From the NCBI GenBank assembly GCA_904066235.2, contig CAJFCV020000002.1, positions 3,410,001-3,474,000 of the forward strand: a DNA stretch of 64,000 nucleotides, given 5' to 3'. Position numbers and translations under genes: made by a program. This stretch comes from Bursaphelenchus xylophilus. Taxonomy: Eukaryota; Nematoda; Chromadorea; Rhabditida; Aphelenchoididae. This document shows positions 1 to 12,224 of this stretch, piece after piece; within the stretch, counting starts at the first letter, position 1; the number at the start of each line of letters is the position of its first letter. The notes under the pieces were generated by a model. The model was not told the DNA's origin and made no database searches. It was given only the letters and a program-made list of their open reading frames with translations.

Positions 1-1059
1 CGGAGCTTCGAACTTCTTCAAGCTCTCGATCAATTCCTCCATTTTTCCATGGAAGTTGTGGATGGTCTCGTTGGCACTCAAATTCTCGCTCAAAGTGGGA
101 ACTTTTGTCTTCAGAGCATCCTTGACTTCTCCATCCTTCAGCTGTGAAACGTATTCAAGAGCATCAGAGTATGCCTTTTCGATTACAGGCTTATCCTTGA
201 GGTCCTTCCAAAACTCCGGTGTCTGCTTAATTGAGCGATGAAATTCGAGGATAAGAGTGAAGAACCCAGCCAGAATCGGAACATCTTCCTTCTTCAGCTC
301 ACTGAAACGACCATACTTGTGTGCGAGGTCAATAAAACTATCACCGAGACAAAATTTTATATTGTCCATGAGGATCTGATGCCAAGGATAATACTCGTCT
401 AATTGATAGCCTAAGCTAGTCCAAACCAACTAATAAAGTTCTCTCAAGAGCTACTCTTGATAGGCGAAACAAAAATTAGTAAAAATTTACAGAATTTCCG
501 CATATTTTTCCAATACTACACTAGATCAGCTATACTTCAAAGAAAAGCCTTTGATATTTGTTAACCTAAAAGACAAAACAAAAAGAACCAAAGCTCACAT
601 ACCTTCCAACATAATGCTCAATGTTCTCGATGCAAACTTTCATCAAACTCTTCAAACCAGCCTCCACATTCTCGCGTTCTGTTCCTTCAGCCGGCACCTT
701 CACAGAAGTGATGTATTCACTCAACGAATAGCAATCCAATACGGTATTGAGCCATTGATCATACACATCGAGGACCTTGGTGCGATCATGGGCAATCTGG
801 GCGCCCATAAATTTAAACTGAAAGACAAACAGGGGTTATATTATTCATGGCATCCCTTTAGATGGTCTACATTGAAATTGGTTGTTTTTAGTTGAAAGAG
901 ACCGAAAATGAAGATGACTTTGGGTTAAAAGCTAGATCAACACCTTCTCCTATTCTTTCAACCATCAAAACAACTTTCTCTAAACTTTGAGACATCAAAA
1001 ATATGGCAAAAACTTACGCAGTAGCTGCAATCCAATGCCGAGACAGTCTTGGCGGCCAT
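1..1059 (-). CDS. Unrecognised intracellular helical protein, 3' end outside window
   Basis: Partial spliced gene read leftwards off the window edge. Exon 1 is 1059-1018 (14 codons, starting MAAKTVSAL, donor GTAAGT). Exon 2 starts at 817 after a clean TTTCAG acceptor and ends at 603 or 599 (donors GTATGT or GTGAGC). Exon 3 starts at 375 or 337 and stays open to base 1. Both exon 2/3 pairings keep the frame, so the junction is unresolved. The product is at least about 200 residues, rich in charged amphipathic helix, with no signal peptide and no membrane segment. I recognise no family. The extended open exons, consistent phase and normal splice sites make it a real gene, but its function is unknown. 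Confidence 0.6.
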
Positions 1060-2709
1060 TTTTGTAGGTTACACCCGTTATTATTATAATAAAAATCTGA
1101 AAAGAGATGGTTTACAAAGAAAAAATATTACACTCGACAAAAAAACTAAAAACGCGTGAGAAATTTCAAATTTTTCGCTTGAAAATCAAGTGCAATGTTT
1201 TGATACCTAAAATTTGTGAATTCGACAAAATTTCGCAATGTGCGAAATGCAAATTTTTACCCAATTGCCGCAAGATTTCCCGCCCAAAAATTGCCACAGA
1301 GAGAAATTTTGCGGGAATTCAAACAACCCTAAGGAGACATTTTATACGATGAAAGATGTTCGAAAAATAATTTGCAAAACGATTTTTGATAGATTTTTCG
1401 ACTGATAAGGTCAAATTTTGATGGTGCGGTTGTAAATTTTACAACCACATGTCGCGACAGTGTTTTCTGATAAATTTTATGGGTTTTATTGACATTTTAT
1501 ATTGTTTTAAATGCCTCCGCGGCCGCTTTTTGAAGAAATTTTAAGGTTTTTTGTCTTTTTGGCAGTTATTCTTATGAGTAACGTTGTAACATACGACGGG
1601 CCGGATGCATATTTTCCTTTGCTTGTTTTAGGTAAATTTCTGTATCAATTTTTGTTAGGAAATTGGTGTTGAATTTATGTTATTCTTTAATCTGATAGTA
1701 GGTCGAAATGAATAGCTTATATCTTGAAGGAGGTGCCTAGTAATGTAATAAAATTTTTATCACATGTTTATGAGATATTTAGGCACATTTCTACCGTGTT
1801 TTGTCTTGGTCTCCCCACTGATCGTTGAGATATAGACGAATTATCTCATCCATGACATAAGTCATGGATGTGCGTAAGAATGGCCTCGTTTCTCAATCAC
1901 AGACCGCCCAATCGGTTTGATACTTGACCTATTATAGGCTTACGTCTTCTTATTGCTTCCTTCGAAAGATGATGCAACCATCGCCAACCTTACGCTTCAC
2001 ATTGACCTTACAATCTTCTCCATGATCCCTAAACCGAACCTCAAAAACTCGTCTCAAATTTCAAGAAAATCCGTTTAGGTCGGTTTCGAATTGAGTGTTT
2101 CTTGCCGTCGAAACTCCACGTGGGCCTAAAGCCGACGAAAAACCGAGACTTGATCAGAAAAATGAGAGAAAATTCTTTATTACACTGAACGAGTGGCTTT
2201 TGGTCGAAGGAAATGGACGGATCTTTTTTTGCAATCGAAATTTCCTTTGATAATTCCCATTTTTTCGCGACGCCGGTTATTTTGGAGGCAGGAGGATGAC
2301 GTAGACTTCAAAATTAGACGTTCTTTTGACTTCAGAAATGCAAATTTATATTATTTTTGGGATTTTTGTATAACTTCACTTAAATTTTCCCCAAAACTTG
2401 GTGATATGCCCTTTCAGACAGTAGACTCTCCAACTTTCAGCTATTTTCTACCCTTTCCAGACTTTCAATTAGCCATTTTCCTTAAAATTCGCTCATTTCC
2501 TCCATTTCCCCTCTGGGAATCGCGTGAAGTGGCGGGAAATGCCCTAAAATGCGCGTTTTTCTCAAAATTTTGTCTGAAATTACTAGAAAATTTATATTTT
2601 TTTTTGCTGTTTGCAAGATCTCTGACATTTTCCGAGGGTTTTCCTGTGGTTTTGCCGTTTATTGCCTTAGGCGATACAATTAATTTTGCTCTAAAAATTG
2701 AATTTTTTA
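1060..2709. other. Intergenic spacer, no gene seen
   Basis: About 1.65 kb between two divergently transcribed genes. It is AT-rich. The only long open frame (about 2193-2948, +) has biased low-complexity composition and merely runs into exon 1 of the next gene. I see no RNA gene or repeat unit here. Confidence 0.5.
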
Positions 2710-2723
2710 GCTTATCGGCCAAA
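2704..2723 (+). promoter_or_regulatory. Candidate spliced-leader acceptor and leader of the E2 gene
   Basis: A TTTTTTAG acceptor ends at 2710, only 13 bases before the chosen ATG at 2724. This is the usual layout of a nematode trans-splice site and supports the start chosen. Confidence 0.45.
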
Positions 2724-5688
2724 ATGTTGGGATTATTGGGCCAACGGGGTCACTATTCATCGGTAAAACGGTTAATTCACATGTCAGGTAAGTCAAATTA
2801 CTTGTTTTATTATGAAAATTGTTTTTACGGCAACTTTGTTTTTATTGCACTGTGCGGGACCAATTTTAGCCTATTTTTTGGCCTGCACGGTGCGGAAATA
2901 AAAAAATTGAAAAAGTTTGTCGCAAATTGCGCAAAAATAATTAAATAATAATGCCATACGATTTTTGAAACTTATTCCACACTATATTTGTTAATACGAC
3001 TGTCAAATCCACAATTTTTTCGGAAAAAATCATTTTTTCCCAAAATTTTGATGATCTTAAAAAATTTTCAGCTCAATTAGACAAATTGGTGCAGTTCAAG
3101 TTATCGGACATTGGCGAAGGGATTGCCGAAGTCCAGCTGAAGGATTGGCATATCAAAGTTGGCGATAAAATTAGCGAATTTGATGAGGTTTGTGAAGTGC
3201 AAAGTGACAAAGCGGCAGTAACAATTACAAGTCGATATGAAGGTATCGTCAAACGATTGTAAGTCTTTTTTAGCACTTTTTGTAGATTTTTGAAATTGAA
3301 TTTTGACGGTTTTTTCCGATTTTTTGCGTTTTTGCACTGTGCAAAGTCAATTTTGGCCTATTTTTGGCTCTGCACCGTGCAAAAAAGAAAGATTTTTTTT
3401 GCACAGTGCAAATGGGGAACAATCTTGTGCTGTGTGGGCCGAAATTTTTAAGTTTTTTGTTTGTCAGCACTTTGCAAAAAATTGGAAAAATTTTTGCACT
3501 GTGCAACCGAAATTTTACTTCTTTTTTCCAGTGCGCACGGTGCAAAAACGAACTTTTTTGCACTGTGAAAAACAAACAATTTTTGGAAATCCTCAACGTA
3601 CAAAATTTTTCAGGCACTACGAGATCGACCAAGTTGCCAAAGTTGGTCAACCACTAATCGATATCGAAGTTGAAGATGATTCAGCTGTCTCCGAACCTCA
3701 AGAAGAAGGTAAATTTACCAATTTCGTTTTGATTTATCTTCATTTTTTAGAAGAGTCGCCCCAAATCACCTCCGCAAAGCCGGTGGAACATCATAGTCGG
3801 TCATCAAAACTGTTGATGACGCCAGCAGTCCGGAGGTTAATTAGGGAGAATAAAATTGATATCCGGAAAATCTCGGGGACCGGGAGAGATGGTAGAGTAC
3901 TCAAAGAGGACGTTTTGAACTTCTTGAATGTGGTTGAAACTCCAGAAGGCCATGAAAAAGAGGCGCCAGTAGAGAAGAAGAGCTTTGAAGTGAGGAAATT
4001 TGAGATTTTGAGGATTTTTTGTGTTTCATAAGTAGAGAACGCGCAGATCTTGATGAAACCTGACGCAGATTTAGAACAAAATTTTCTAAGACATTTGCGA
4101 AAGTTCTGGCTTGCGCTCTGCTGTAACCATCGAGATTTTTAGGCCGGAAGTTCGGATTTTTTCGACCTAGAAATCTCGATGGTTTGTGCAAAACAGAGTA
4201 TGAAACTTTTGCTTATGCCTTAAAAAATTCTGTTTTAAATTTGCGCCAAGTTTCATCAGGCCCGCAGGGTCCAAATATCCTTCGTATAAAATGTCACCCG
4301 CAGTCTGCAGATAGCAAAAAAGCTGAAAACTTGGAGCTGGGTTATATTTTTGGTTTACTTCTTTATTTATGAGTACAGAGACGAAATAAAAATACATTTT
4401 CAGCCCCAGTTAACCGAAGATAAGGTGGTCCCCATCCGCGGATATACCCGAGCCATGATAAGTTCCATGTCCGAGGCCCTGAAAATCCCCCATTTTGGTT
4501 ACAACGACGAATACACGGCAGACGCACTAGTCGACTTCCGTCATCAACTCAAATCCGAAGCCAAAAGACGCAATATCAAACTGACTTATATGCCAATCAT
4601 CCTAAAAGCCACCTCCGCCGCACTTACCGATTTCCCCCAATTGAACGCGCAAGCTGATGCGGGACACAAGAACATCATCTACAAGGCAAATCACAACATT
4701 TGCGTCGCCATGGACACACCTGGAGGCTTGGTTGTGCCCAATATCAAGTTTTGTGAGCAAAAAAATATCTGGGAAATCGCGGCGGATTTGAATCGGCTCT
4801 TGGAAAGTGGGCAGAAACAACAAATTCAAAGAGAAGACTTGCTCAATGGGACGTTCACATTGAGTAATATTGGAATTGTAAGTGAATTTGGGCAGGGAAA
4901 TGTTATTTGGACATTGTTTTAGCCAACTTGGACAAAAAATTTTTTTTCGGGAATTTTTTTCCGGTAAATGGGTTATTTTGGGCTTAGAAATCACATCATG
5001 GTCTATTCAGATCTTTGGTAATTGTAAAAAAAAATTTATGAGGTTTTGCTGATTTTCCGGGCGATTTTTTTATTTTTGCACGGTGCGGAGACAGTTTTAG
5101 CCTATTTTTTGGCCCGCACAGTGCAAAAAATAAAAAAATTTTTATTGCACAGTGGACGAGGGAAATTTTTTTTTGCACAGTGTGAAATGAAAAGAGTGAG
5201 TGTTTCGCACTGTGCAGCCGACATTTCAGCCAATTTTTTCGATTGCACAGTGCAGAAAATTTAGTTTTTTTCATGTGCACTGTGCAAACGGAATTTTAGC
5301 CTATTTTTTTGGTCTGCACAATGCAGAAATAAAAAAATTGAAGTGCAAGGGATTTTTTGCATTTTTCTTGCATTGTTCAAACAATAAATTGAAGAAAATT
5401 TTTAAAATAGAACTTTGTTCTTCGTATTTTACCCAAAATTTTTTCCAGATCGGCGGTACCTACCTTTCCCCAGTGATTTTCCCCCCTCAAGTGGCGATTG
5501 GAGCCTTGGGTAGGATCCGAAAAGTCCCCAGATACGATCATAATGACCAATTGAAGCCCACAAATATCATCAACTTCTCATGGGCGGCCGATCATCGGTT
5601 CGTCGATGGCGCCACAATGGCCAGGTTTAGCAATCGCCTCAAGGAATTGCTCGAAAATCCCGGTCTTTTGGCCGCTTCGCTCAGATAG
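2724..5688 (+). CDS. DBT: Branched-chain alpha-keto acid dehydrogenase E2 (dihydrolipoyl transacylase)
   Basis: Mitochondrial core subunit that passes the branched acyl group from lipoamide to CoA in Leu, Ile and Val breakdown. Six exons join in frame: 2724-2787, 3072-3258, 3614-3708, 3751-3989, 4404-4877 and 5449-5688, giving 432 residues, close to the family's usual 450-480. The N-terminus is basic, as expected for mitochondrial import. A lipoyl domain (about 28-105) carries the lipoylated lysine in CEVQSDKA (K68). An E3/E1-binding domain lies at about 136-172 ([14 protein letters not shown]). The catalytic domain follows, with the HRFVDGA motif (His402, Asp406) near the end. The lipoyl-domain wording matches BCKDH E2 better than PDH or OGDH E2. 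Introns 2 and 5 are loaded with GCACNGTGC palindromes and intron 4 holds a foldback element. Confidence 0.93.
4052..4257. mobile_element. Foldback (inverted-repeat) element in E2 intron 4
   Basis: Both ends carry GATGAAAC..GGCGCAAAT-type sequence in inverted orientation, with arms of about 90 bp each and a centre that folds on itself around 'ccatcgagatttttaggc'. The same terminal sequence, CCAAGTTTCATC, ends the elements at 30766-31168 and 17611-18050. No coding capacity. Confidence 0.6.
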
Positions 5689-6453
5689 TTAAGAAATAAA
5701 TAGTCGTATTTTAGATTTTTTTGGGGGTTATGAAGAAAAATTTATTTTTTTTATTTTTACAAAAAATTTTTTGGACATAAAAAAGTAAATTTTATTCAAA
5801 AAAAAATTACAAAGCAACTGGCAGAGATTGTGTTCCTGGTTGACGTATTTTAGGACGGAAATTCGATAAAAATATTGTTTAAAAACTCATAAAAATTCGA
5901 TTTTTTTTGTTTAGCGGCAGCGATTCTATGGACGGTTAGACATTCAACTTCTCGGCTTCGTCGACTCTGAAAACGTTTTGATTAGTTTAATTGTAAAAAA
6001 TAAAAAAATATTTTATGTTTTCGCACTGTGCGATGAAAATTTTTTTCGCAACGTGCACAAGCTTTCGAAATAAAAAAAAAAAAATTTTTTTGCACAGTGC
6101 AATAAAGAATTTTTTTCTGAAAATTGTAAAAAAAGTTCACTTATTTTTAAAATTTTTTCCGCACAGTGAAGTCGAAAAAAAATTTTTGCACCGTGCAGTC
6201 GAAAATTTTGTTCTCTGCACAGTGCAACAAAAAGAAATTTTTTCGCACTGTGCGGTTGAAAATTTTATTTGTGTTTTTGTTTTTTTTTTTGCACAGTGCG
6301 ACGAAAAAAAAATTTGGTGCCTATTAAAAAAATCTACTTGGTATTTCTCACTATTATTTTTCGCACAGTGCAGTCAAAAAAAATTTTTTGCACGGTGCAT
6401 TTCAAAAATATTTTTTTTTTTTAATTTTCCATTTTTTTCAAAAATTTGTTTCC
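5689..6453. other. Convergent spacer with GCACNGTGC palindromes
   Basis: Gap between two convergent genes. The stretch 6020-6410 carries a run of GCACTGTGC/GCACAGTGC/GCACCGTGC palindromes separated by T and A tracts. No gene seen. Confidence 0.7.
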
Positions 6454-8128
6454 TTACTTGGTCTTGACCACATGAAGTTCCCTTCCGGACGCCACAATCT
6501 GATATTCCTCGGCCTCGGGGGTCTGGAATCCCACCGACACTTCGTAGATCCAACCTCCCAGCACGCCGCCGATCAGCGGGCCCAGAATCGGGATCCAGAA
6601 CCATTTGTAGTTCTTGAAGCTGAACACATCCCATCCGTAGCCGGCGAGGAGCGTGAAGAAGCGGGGGCCAAAGTCGCGAGCGGGATTGCAGGGATATCCG
6701 GCGTTCAGGGCGAAAGCGGTTCCGATCAGTACAAAGGCTGTGCCAATGATGAAGGGCTGCACCCAGGTGGGGTATTGGTTGCGCTTGTCGACGGTGTGGG
6801 CGATGAGAAGACAGAAGACGGCGGTGGCGATGATCTGGAAGGAAAAATAAGGGGGGTTCGTCAAAAAAATCGATTACAAGGTAAATTTTTTTTCGTATAA
6901 CATGTCCCCATGTATGGAAAATGAAAAAAAAATACAACAATACCGCTTCTTTCAGATCGTATTTTACTTTCCGCATTTCAAATCCCATTTTCAGCAGTTC
7001 TTCTTTTTGCAGCCTGCAGGTGACATTTTATACGAACGATAAAATTTTCGGAAAATTTTAAAATCATTTTTTTCCTTATGGAACTTGTAAAAATGGGCAT
7101 TTTGCCCTTTAAAATTTGGAATATTTCCTGGTCAAATTGTGCCTTCGGACCAGCAAAACTTCAACTACAACTTATAATAACACCCTCCTCCACTCACCTG
7201 ATCCAAAAGCCCATTCACAACTCCCAAATGAGGCGACGAATAGGAAGCGAAAATGTGAGCGGTGGCCTTGGTCCCATAAACCTGACGAATTCCCCCATCA
7301 AATCTACTGATCGCGTCGCAGTAGACGATGTAGGTCAGAAGCGCGCCGACGAACGCACCCAAGAACTGGGCGGCCACGTAGATCGCGAACTTGATGGCAC
7401 TCAGCTGGCGGAACGTGAAGAACATCAGCGAAACGGCGGGATTGATGTGGCCACCTGGAAATTGGAAGGGAATGTTTTCTTTTTTGTGGTTTTTAGACAT
7501 TTTTGGAGTCTTCTATACGTCATCAATGTTATAATTTTAGTCAAAATACGGCCATTTTACGTTGTGTTTGTTAAAAAAATCTCGATTTCTTAAATAATTT
7601 TTTTCGTATAAGATGTCACCATGTATGAAAAATAAAAAAAATATCAAAATACCGTTGCTTTCACATCGCATTTTACTCTTATGTATTAAAAATCCCATTT
7701 CCAGCTGTTCTTATGCTTTGCAGCCTACAGGGGACATTTTATACGAACGATAAATTTTTCGAAATTCTGTTTTTTCTTTGTAGAACTTGTAAATTCGGCC
7801 AAATTTTATTTCAAAACATTTTTTGCTCAATACAGGCAGCAGGTGACATTTTATACGAACGATAATATTTTCGAAAAACTCGGATTTTTTTCCTCAAAAA
7901 CTTTTTCAATGACTTGCCTGAGATTCTGGCGCACACCGCGATACCAAATGCAATACCAAGACCAACTCCCAAATTGACATTGATCAATTTATTCGGAGCC
8001 GAGTGCAACACCGACTGGGCCACAACGCTGTTAATGGTCAGCACCAGAATGGCTGTGCCCAAAAACTCGGCCACAAAACATCGAAGCAGGTCGTTTTTTA
8101 TGGTGAGCTTGCTGCGAGCTTGCTCCAT
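6454..8128 (-). CDS. Aquaglyceroporin (MIP-family water/glycerol channel)
   Basis: Plasma-membrane channel passing water and small solutes such as glycerol. Three exons close in frame to 282 residues: 8128-7918, 7454-7198 and 6834-6454. The first half has the GGHINPAVS loop (NPA at 75-77) and the second has NPARDFGPR (NPA at 206-208). The Asp at 210 and the GLLDQ..TA segment after helix 3 are typical of the glycerol-permeable branch. Membrane helices alternate as expected. The start follows a TTGCAG acceptor ending at 8129, so trans-splicing or a further 5' exon is possible. Intron 1 uses a GC donor (CAG|GCAAGT at 7917). Introns 1 and 2 each hold one copy of the same 140-bp element. Confidence 0.9.
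6894..7034. mobile_element. MITE-like repeat, aquaporin intron 2 copy
   Basis: Ends are CGTATAACATGTCCCC and GGTGACATTTTATACG, a near-perfect terminal inverted repeat. The interior ('accgcttctttcagatcgtattttac') matches the copy at 7605-7744. The length is 141 bp and it has no coding potential. Confidence 0.7.
7605..7744. mobile_element. MITE-like repeat, aquaporin intron 1 copy
   Basis: Second copy of the 140-bp element, with ends CGTATAAGATGTCACC and GGGGACATTTTATACG. Further single ends of this family occur at 7840-7865, 4277-4310 and 45993-46027, recognisable by ATTTTATACGAACGAT next to a CTGCAG-type hairpin. Confidence 0.7.
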
Positions 8129-9858
8129 CTGCAAGATATTTGCATTACTTTTTATTATTCATGAAGTTTTGAAAAAACACGAAAAATTTTGTAAAAAAAC
8201 ATGATCAGTGTTATATATAGGGATTTTACAGAGCTGGTAGGATGGTAAATTGTTGCTACGAGTGGATTTTTATGACTTACTATGGTGTGCAGAACGAAAA
8301 TGGAATTTTTTTTATTTGCACTGTGCGGTCCAAAAAATAGGCTAAAATCTCCACTGCACCGTGCGGAAATAAAAAAATCGTCTGCACAGTGCGAAAAAAA
8401 AAACTTTATGACAAAATAGAACAATAAAAAAAAATTTTTTTAACATTTTGCACGGTTCACAGCAACTTTTTTATTTTTCGCACAGTGCGTGCCAAAAAAT
8501 AGGCTAAAATCCCCGCTGCACCGTGCAAAAATAAAAAAACTGGAAAAAATCCTGCACTGTGCAGGAAAACCAACAGGAAAATAGAGTAAAGAGCAGCTAG
8601 CCAACAGAAAAGCTATTAGCAATATCATTTCCCCGTATAATAACAAAAATCGACGCAAAATTATGGAAATCCCCCAAAAAAACGGCTAAATCGCAAAAAC
8701 CCCTCCGGCAATCGGCTTAAAAGCGGAGTAAACGTCCATTATTCAGTCGGAGAGCGGCTTGAAGTGTCCAACCGCCGGCATCTCTATCATTTCGCGACAA
8801 TCGAAAAGGCCCTAAAGGGATTTGAAGCGGAAAAAGTGACACTATTTTTTGCAAAATTTTCGAAATTTTTTGGAAAACAAGCAATTGGAAATGACATAAA
8901 CAGAGTCTGAACAGGCTACACTAATCCCTAGAAATTTTATTTCAAAATTTCCGGCCGCTGTCGAGATATTCAACAGGCTTTTTTCGAGAGAGCACGCAAA
9001 ATAAGGAGAGACGGCCAGAGAAAATATTTATTTCCTTTATAACTTTTTGTACGCGGCTGGGAAAAAATTGATTTTTTGTAGAAACATTATACATATTATG
9101 TAAAGTAAATCGTGAAATTTTCAAATTGAAAATCAAAAAAAATTGAATTTTTTAAAATTTGAACTTTAAAATCTCAGCGATTTCTGCAAATTGGTACGTA
9201 AAATTTTGGGATATGCCTTGAAAATAACTATTTTAAATTTTGGCCACGTTTAATTCATTTTTATCGCAAAAAATTTTTTTTAATTTTTAAAATTTTCCAA
9301 GAAATTCAATTTTTTCCTGCTAATCCTTTCTCTAGAAAGCTCTCGAGACACAAAGCGGCTTCTCCCAAAGAAGGCATTGATATCGAATAAGAACCCGAGG
9401 AAATTTAATCAAATTTGCAATTTTTTTGGCCCAAATCTCGTCAATCTCCTATCAAAGAGAGTTTCGGGCGTTTAAAAATACATTTTAATCAAATTCCCGG
9501 GCTCTTCAATGCCGCAGAAAAACGTTTGATTAAAATTTCGAAATTTGCGGGAAGGCAAAAGAACAAAAAGAAAGAAAACGGCTGTCGGTGTGTCGGGAAA
9601 ATAATGTAGTACCGCTAAAATCAAAAAGATGCAGTAAAAATGCCAAACATTCAAAAATCCGTCAAATTTTCTTTTCAAATCACTCAAAAACCCTCCGGCA
9701 TGCTTGTTGAATTTCCCCTTGATTGATCGGGATCTTGTTTCCAGAGGGCCGGGAATAGCAATTGGACGGCAAAAACGCTGATTGATCGGCCAATAAATTG
9801 GGTTTTTGTTGGATTGTTTGCCAAAACAAATGGAATCGCACGTTTTCGGAGAGAAAAA
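8129..9858. other. Intergenic, GCACNGTGC palindromes and diverged repeats
   Basis: Palindromes cluster at 8315-8570. A stretch around 8950-9080 resembles the interior of the 17611-18050 repeat family ('gagatattcaacag', 'gattttttgtagaaaca'). A short hydrophobic frame near 8570-8650 on the minus strand is too weak to call. No gene seen. Confidence 0.5.
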
Positions 9859-10265
9859 AAAATAAAAATAGAAACTGCCTAAGGTCAGATGATCAGATTT
9901 TCGTAAAATTTGGCAAGTGTACTGTAAAGAGCCCAAATATTAATTTCTGCGAAATTTAGCCTTTGCTTTGCAGAGACAGCCGAGATATGAGTTTGTCGGG
10001 AAAATAATGAACACTATGTTGCTGTCGCGTCGCTCAACTCAAAAGCAATTTGGCGTTGCCGCGATACAATTCATTTTCTCAGCGGCGATGCGATTTTCGA
10101 TGCGACAGAGTGCTCATTATTTTCCCGACAGACTGATATCTTGACTGTCTTGGCAAAGCAAGGTCTTAATTTTTGGCAGTAATTAATCCATGGGACTTTT
10201 AAAGCATGCTTGCCGAATTTTACGAAAATCTGGTCATCCGGCCTTAGGCACTTCTATTTTTTTTT
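9859..10265. mobile_element. Foldback element with long arms, interrupted by a MITE
   Basis: The arm 9871-9988 ('actgcctaaggtcagatg...') is repeated in inverted orientation at 10132-10254 ('...catccggccttaggca'). The centre is filled by the TTGTCGGG MITE (9993-10131), so the structure is nested. Confidence 0.65.
9993..10131. mobile_element. CTGTCGGG-family MITE, copy 1
   Basis: Starts TTGTCGGGAAAATAATG and ends CATTATTTTCCCGACAG, giving an imperfect terminal inverted repeat of about 17-22 bp and a length of 139 bp. The interior carries repeated GCGACG-type words. It is non-coding and shares ends with copies at 11996, 12532, 54669 and 63596. Confidence 0.75.
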
Positions 10266-10764
10266 TTTTAAACAATTTCTTGAGAGAGCACGTAAGATGA
10301 GGAGAGTCGGCCGAAAAAAGTTTTTTGGCCATAACTTTCTGAATGCTCCTCGAAAAAAAATGATTTTTTCTAGAAATATAATACACCTCACTTGCATTAT
10401 TCTCTCAAATTTTGAAAGCAAAAATCCAAAATTTTATTTTTATTTTTTTCGAATTTTGGCCTAAAAATCCCAAATTGCAAGCTAAAAATTTCACATTTGC
10501 CTTTTAATTTTCCCAGAATTCACTAAGATCAAAAGCCTATCTCAAATTTCCCTCATTTCCAACCGCAAATCACTGTAAACTCGGATCGTAAAAAGTAAAA
10601 ATGACATCACTTTTCGGCGAGTCAAAAATAAATAAAAACGGAAAATGTCATCGCACTTCAAAAACAGATCATTCTGGAATGATTTGGGCTGTCATTGGCT
10701 TCGAGCGCTGACAGCTGTTCTTGCTCGAAAGCGCACGTTCTCAGCGAGAGCGATCGATCCGACA
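10266..10764. other. Intergenic, no gene seen
   Basis: AT-rich, with a diverged stretch near 10280-10390 resembling the 17611-18050 repeat interior. Nothing else recognisable. Confidence 0.4.
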
Positions 10765-11543
10765 ACAAACAAAATCACGGCCCGTTTGAAACATGAGCAT
10801 TTTCATAAAGTGCATGGACATTTGTTCGCATTCGCACAGTGCATTGTCAACTTTTTCCCACGCTTGTCGCTGATGCACAGTGCATTTTTCTTTTTTTGCA
10901 CAGTGCAACCCACAAAAAAGCCATTTGCACTGTGCAAATTATTCAGCAAAACCGCGACGGCGCGGTTGAAAAAAGCTTACGTCGCAGCGACATTTCAAAT
11001 GCACGGTGCAATTTGTCTTTCGCACAGTGCATCTTGAACTTTTTCCCACGCTTGTCGCCAACGCACAGTGCATTTTTCCCTTTTCGCACAGTGCAAAAAC
11101 AAAAAAAGGTGAATGCACAGTGCAATTTGTCTCTCGCACAGTGCATTGTGAACTTTTTCAAACCCTTGTCGCTGAATGTTCGTTCGCTGACAGTGCGTTT
11201 TTTTTGCACAGTGCAAACCACAAAAAAGGCATTTGCACTGTGCAAATTCTCGGCAATGTCGCAGCGACGCAGTTGAAACTTGTTTTTGTCGCAGCGATTT
11301 TGCACGGTGCAATCAAATCATCGCAGCGACGTCAGACTTTTTCAACTGCATTGTCGCGGATTTGCTGAAGAAATTGCACCGTGCAAATGGCTTTTTGTGG
11401 GTTGCACTGTGCAAAAAGAGAAAAATGCACGGTGCGTCAGCGACAAGCCTGGGAAAAGTTCACAATGCACTGTGCGAAAGAGAACAAATGTCCACGTTAT
11501 GAAAATGCTCATGTTTCAAACGGGGCGTGATTTTTGTTTTCGA
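10765..11543. mobile_element. Long-TIR element packed with GCACNGTGC palindromes
   Basis: The two ends are inverted copies of each other over roughly 70 bp: 'cccgtttgaaacatgagcat' at 10781 and 'atgctcatgtttcaaacggg' at 11504. Between them lie about two dozen GCACNGTGC palindromes and GTCGCAGCGAC words, themselves arranged in inverted order. Short open frames in all six frames are by-products of the palindromes. A related partial copy lies at 49975-50480. Confidence 0.7.
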
Positions 11544-11995
11544 AACAGCGCAGCGACATGAGACTTTTTCAACTGCGTTGTCGCGGATTTTTCTCACACG
11601 ACAATTTTTAGAAGACTTGGTAAAATTTCGGACTAATGGAAGACCTATAGCCGCTGATTTTACCGTAATGTTTTTACCGGAAAATCACGACTTCATCAAA
11701 CAGAAAAAATATTCTAAATCAGTTGAAAGTTTTTGAATGAAAACAGAAAAAAACGAAATTGATACATCTTCTCTTTCTTCTTGCCTCTAGATTTGTTTAA
11801 ATGCCTTTGTCCACTCGCCTCTTCCTCCATCTTTTTTGTTTGTTATAACAAAGTGTCCTCCCTAATTTCCCCTTCGGCTTCTTAATCTCGCTAAACGCGT
11901 TGAAAGGAACGAAAGATGAGCAAGTATATCAGGAGACTAATGCTTGGGGATTAAGAAAAAAGTAATAGGTACAAAATGAGTGTAATATTGTCAGC

Positions 11996-12140
11996 CTGTC
12001 GGGAAAATAATGAGCACTCTGTCGCGGTGAAGATCGCATCGCCGCAGAGAAAATGAATTGTGTCGGGACAAAATCAAATTGCTTCTCACATTAGCGACAC
12101 GATCGACACAGCAAAAATGTGCTTATTATTTTCCCGACAG
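11996..12140. mobile_element. CTGTCGGG-family MITE, copy 2
   Basis: Begins CTGTCGGGAAAATAATG and ends TTATTATTTTCCCGACAG. 145 bp, non-coding, good terminal inverted repeats. Confidence 0.8.
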
Positions 12141-12224
12141 TATACTTTCAGTAAGTAAATGCGATCCGCAACGTGCACAAAAACGTCTGCTTTAGCACGG
12201 TGCGATTCTTCTTTACTTGGTTTT

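Noticed and set aside
2193..2948. 251-codon open frame
   Set aside because: Only its C-terminal part overlaps DBT exon 1. The upstream residues are Phe/Leu/Lys-rich low-complexity translation with no family resemblance, and the DBT model starts at 2724.
6653..6850. Plus-strand frame opposite aquaporin exon 3
   Set aside because: It is the antisense shadow of the conserved NPARD-containing exon.
8440..8658. Short minus-strand frame with a signal-peptide-like start
   Set aside because: After the hydrophobic start it runs into palindrome repeats. No downstream exon found.
10645..11561. Many overlapping frames of 80-145 codons on both strands
   Set aside because: They are translations of the GCACNGTGC palindromes (endless CTVQ, LHSA, ALCK words) and appear equally in opposite frames. 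Not protein genes.
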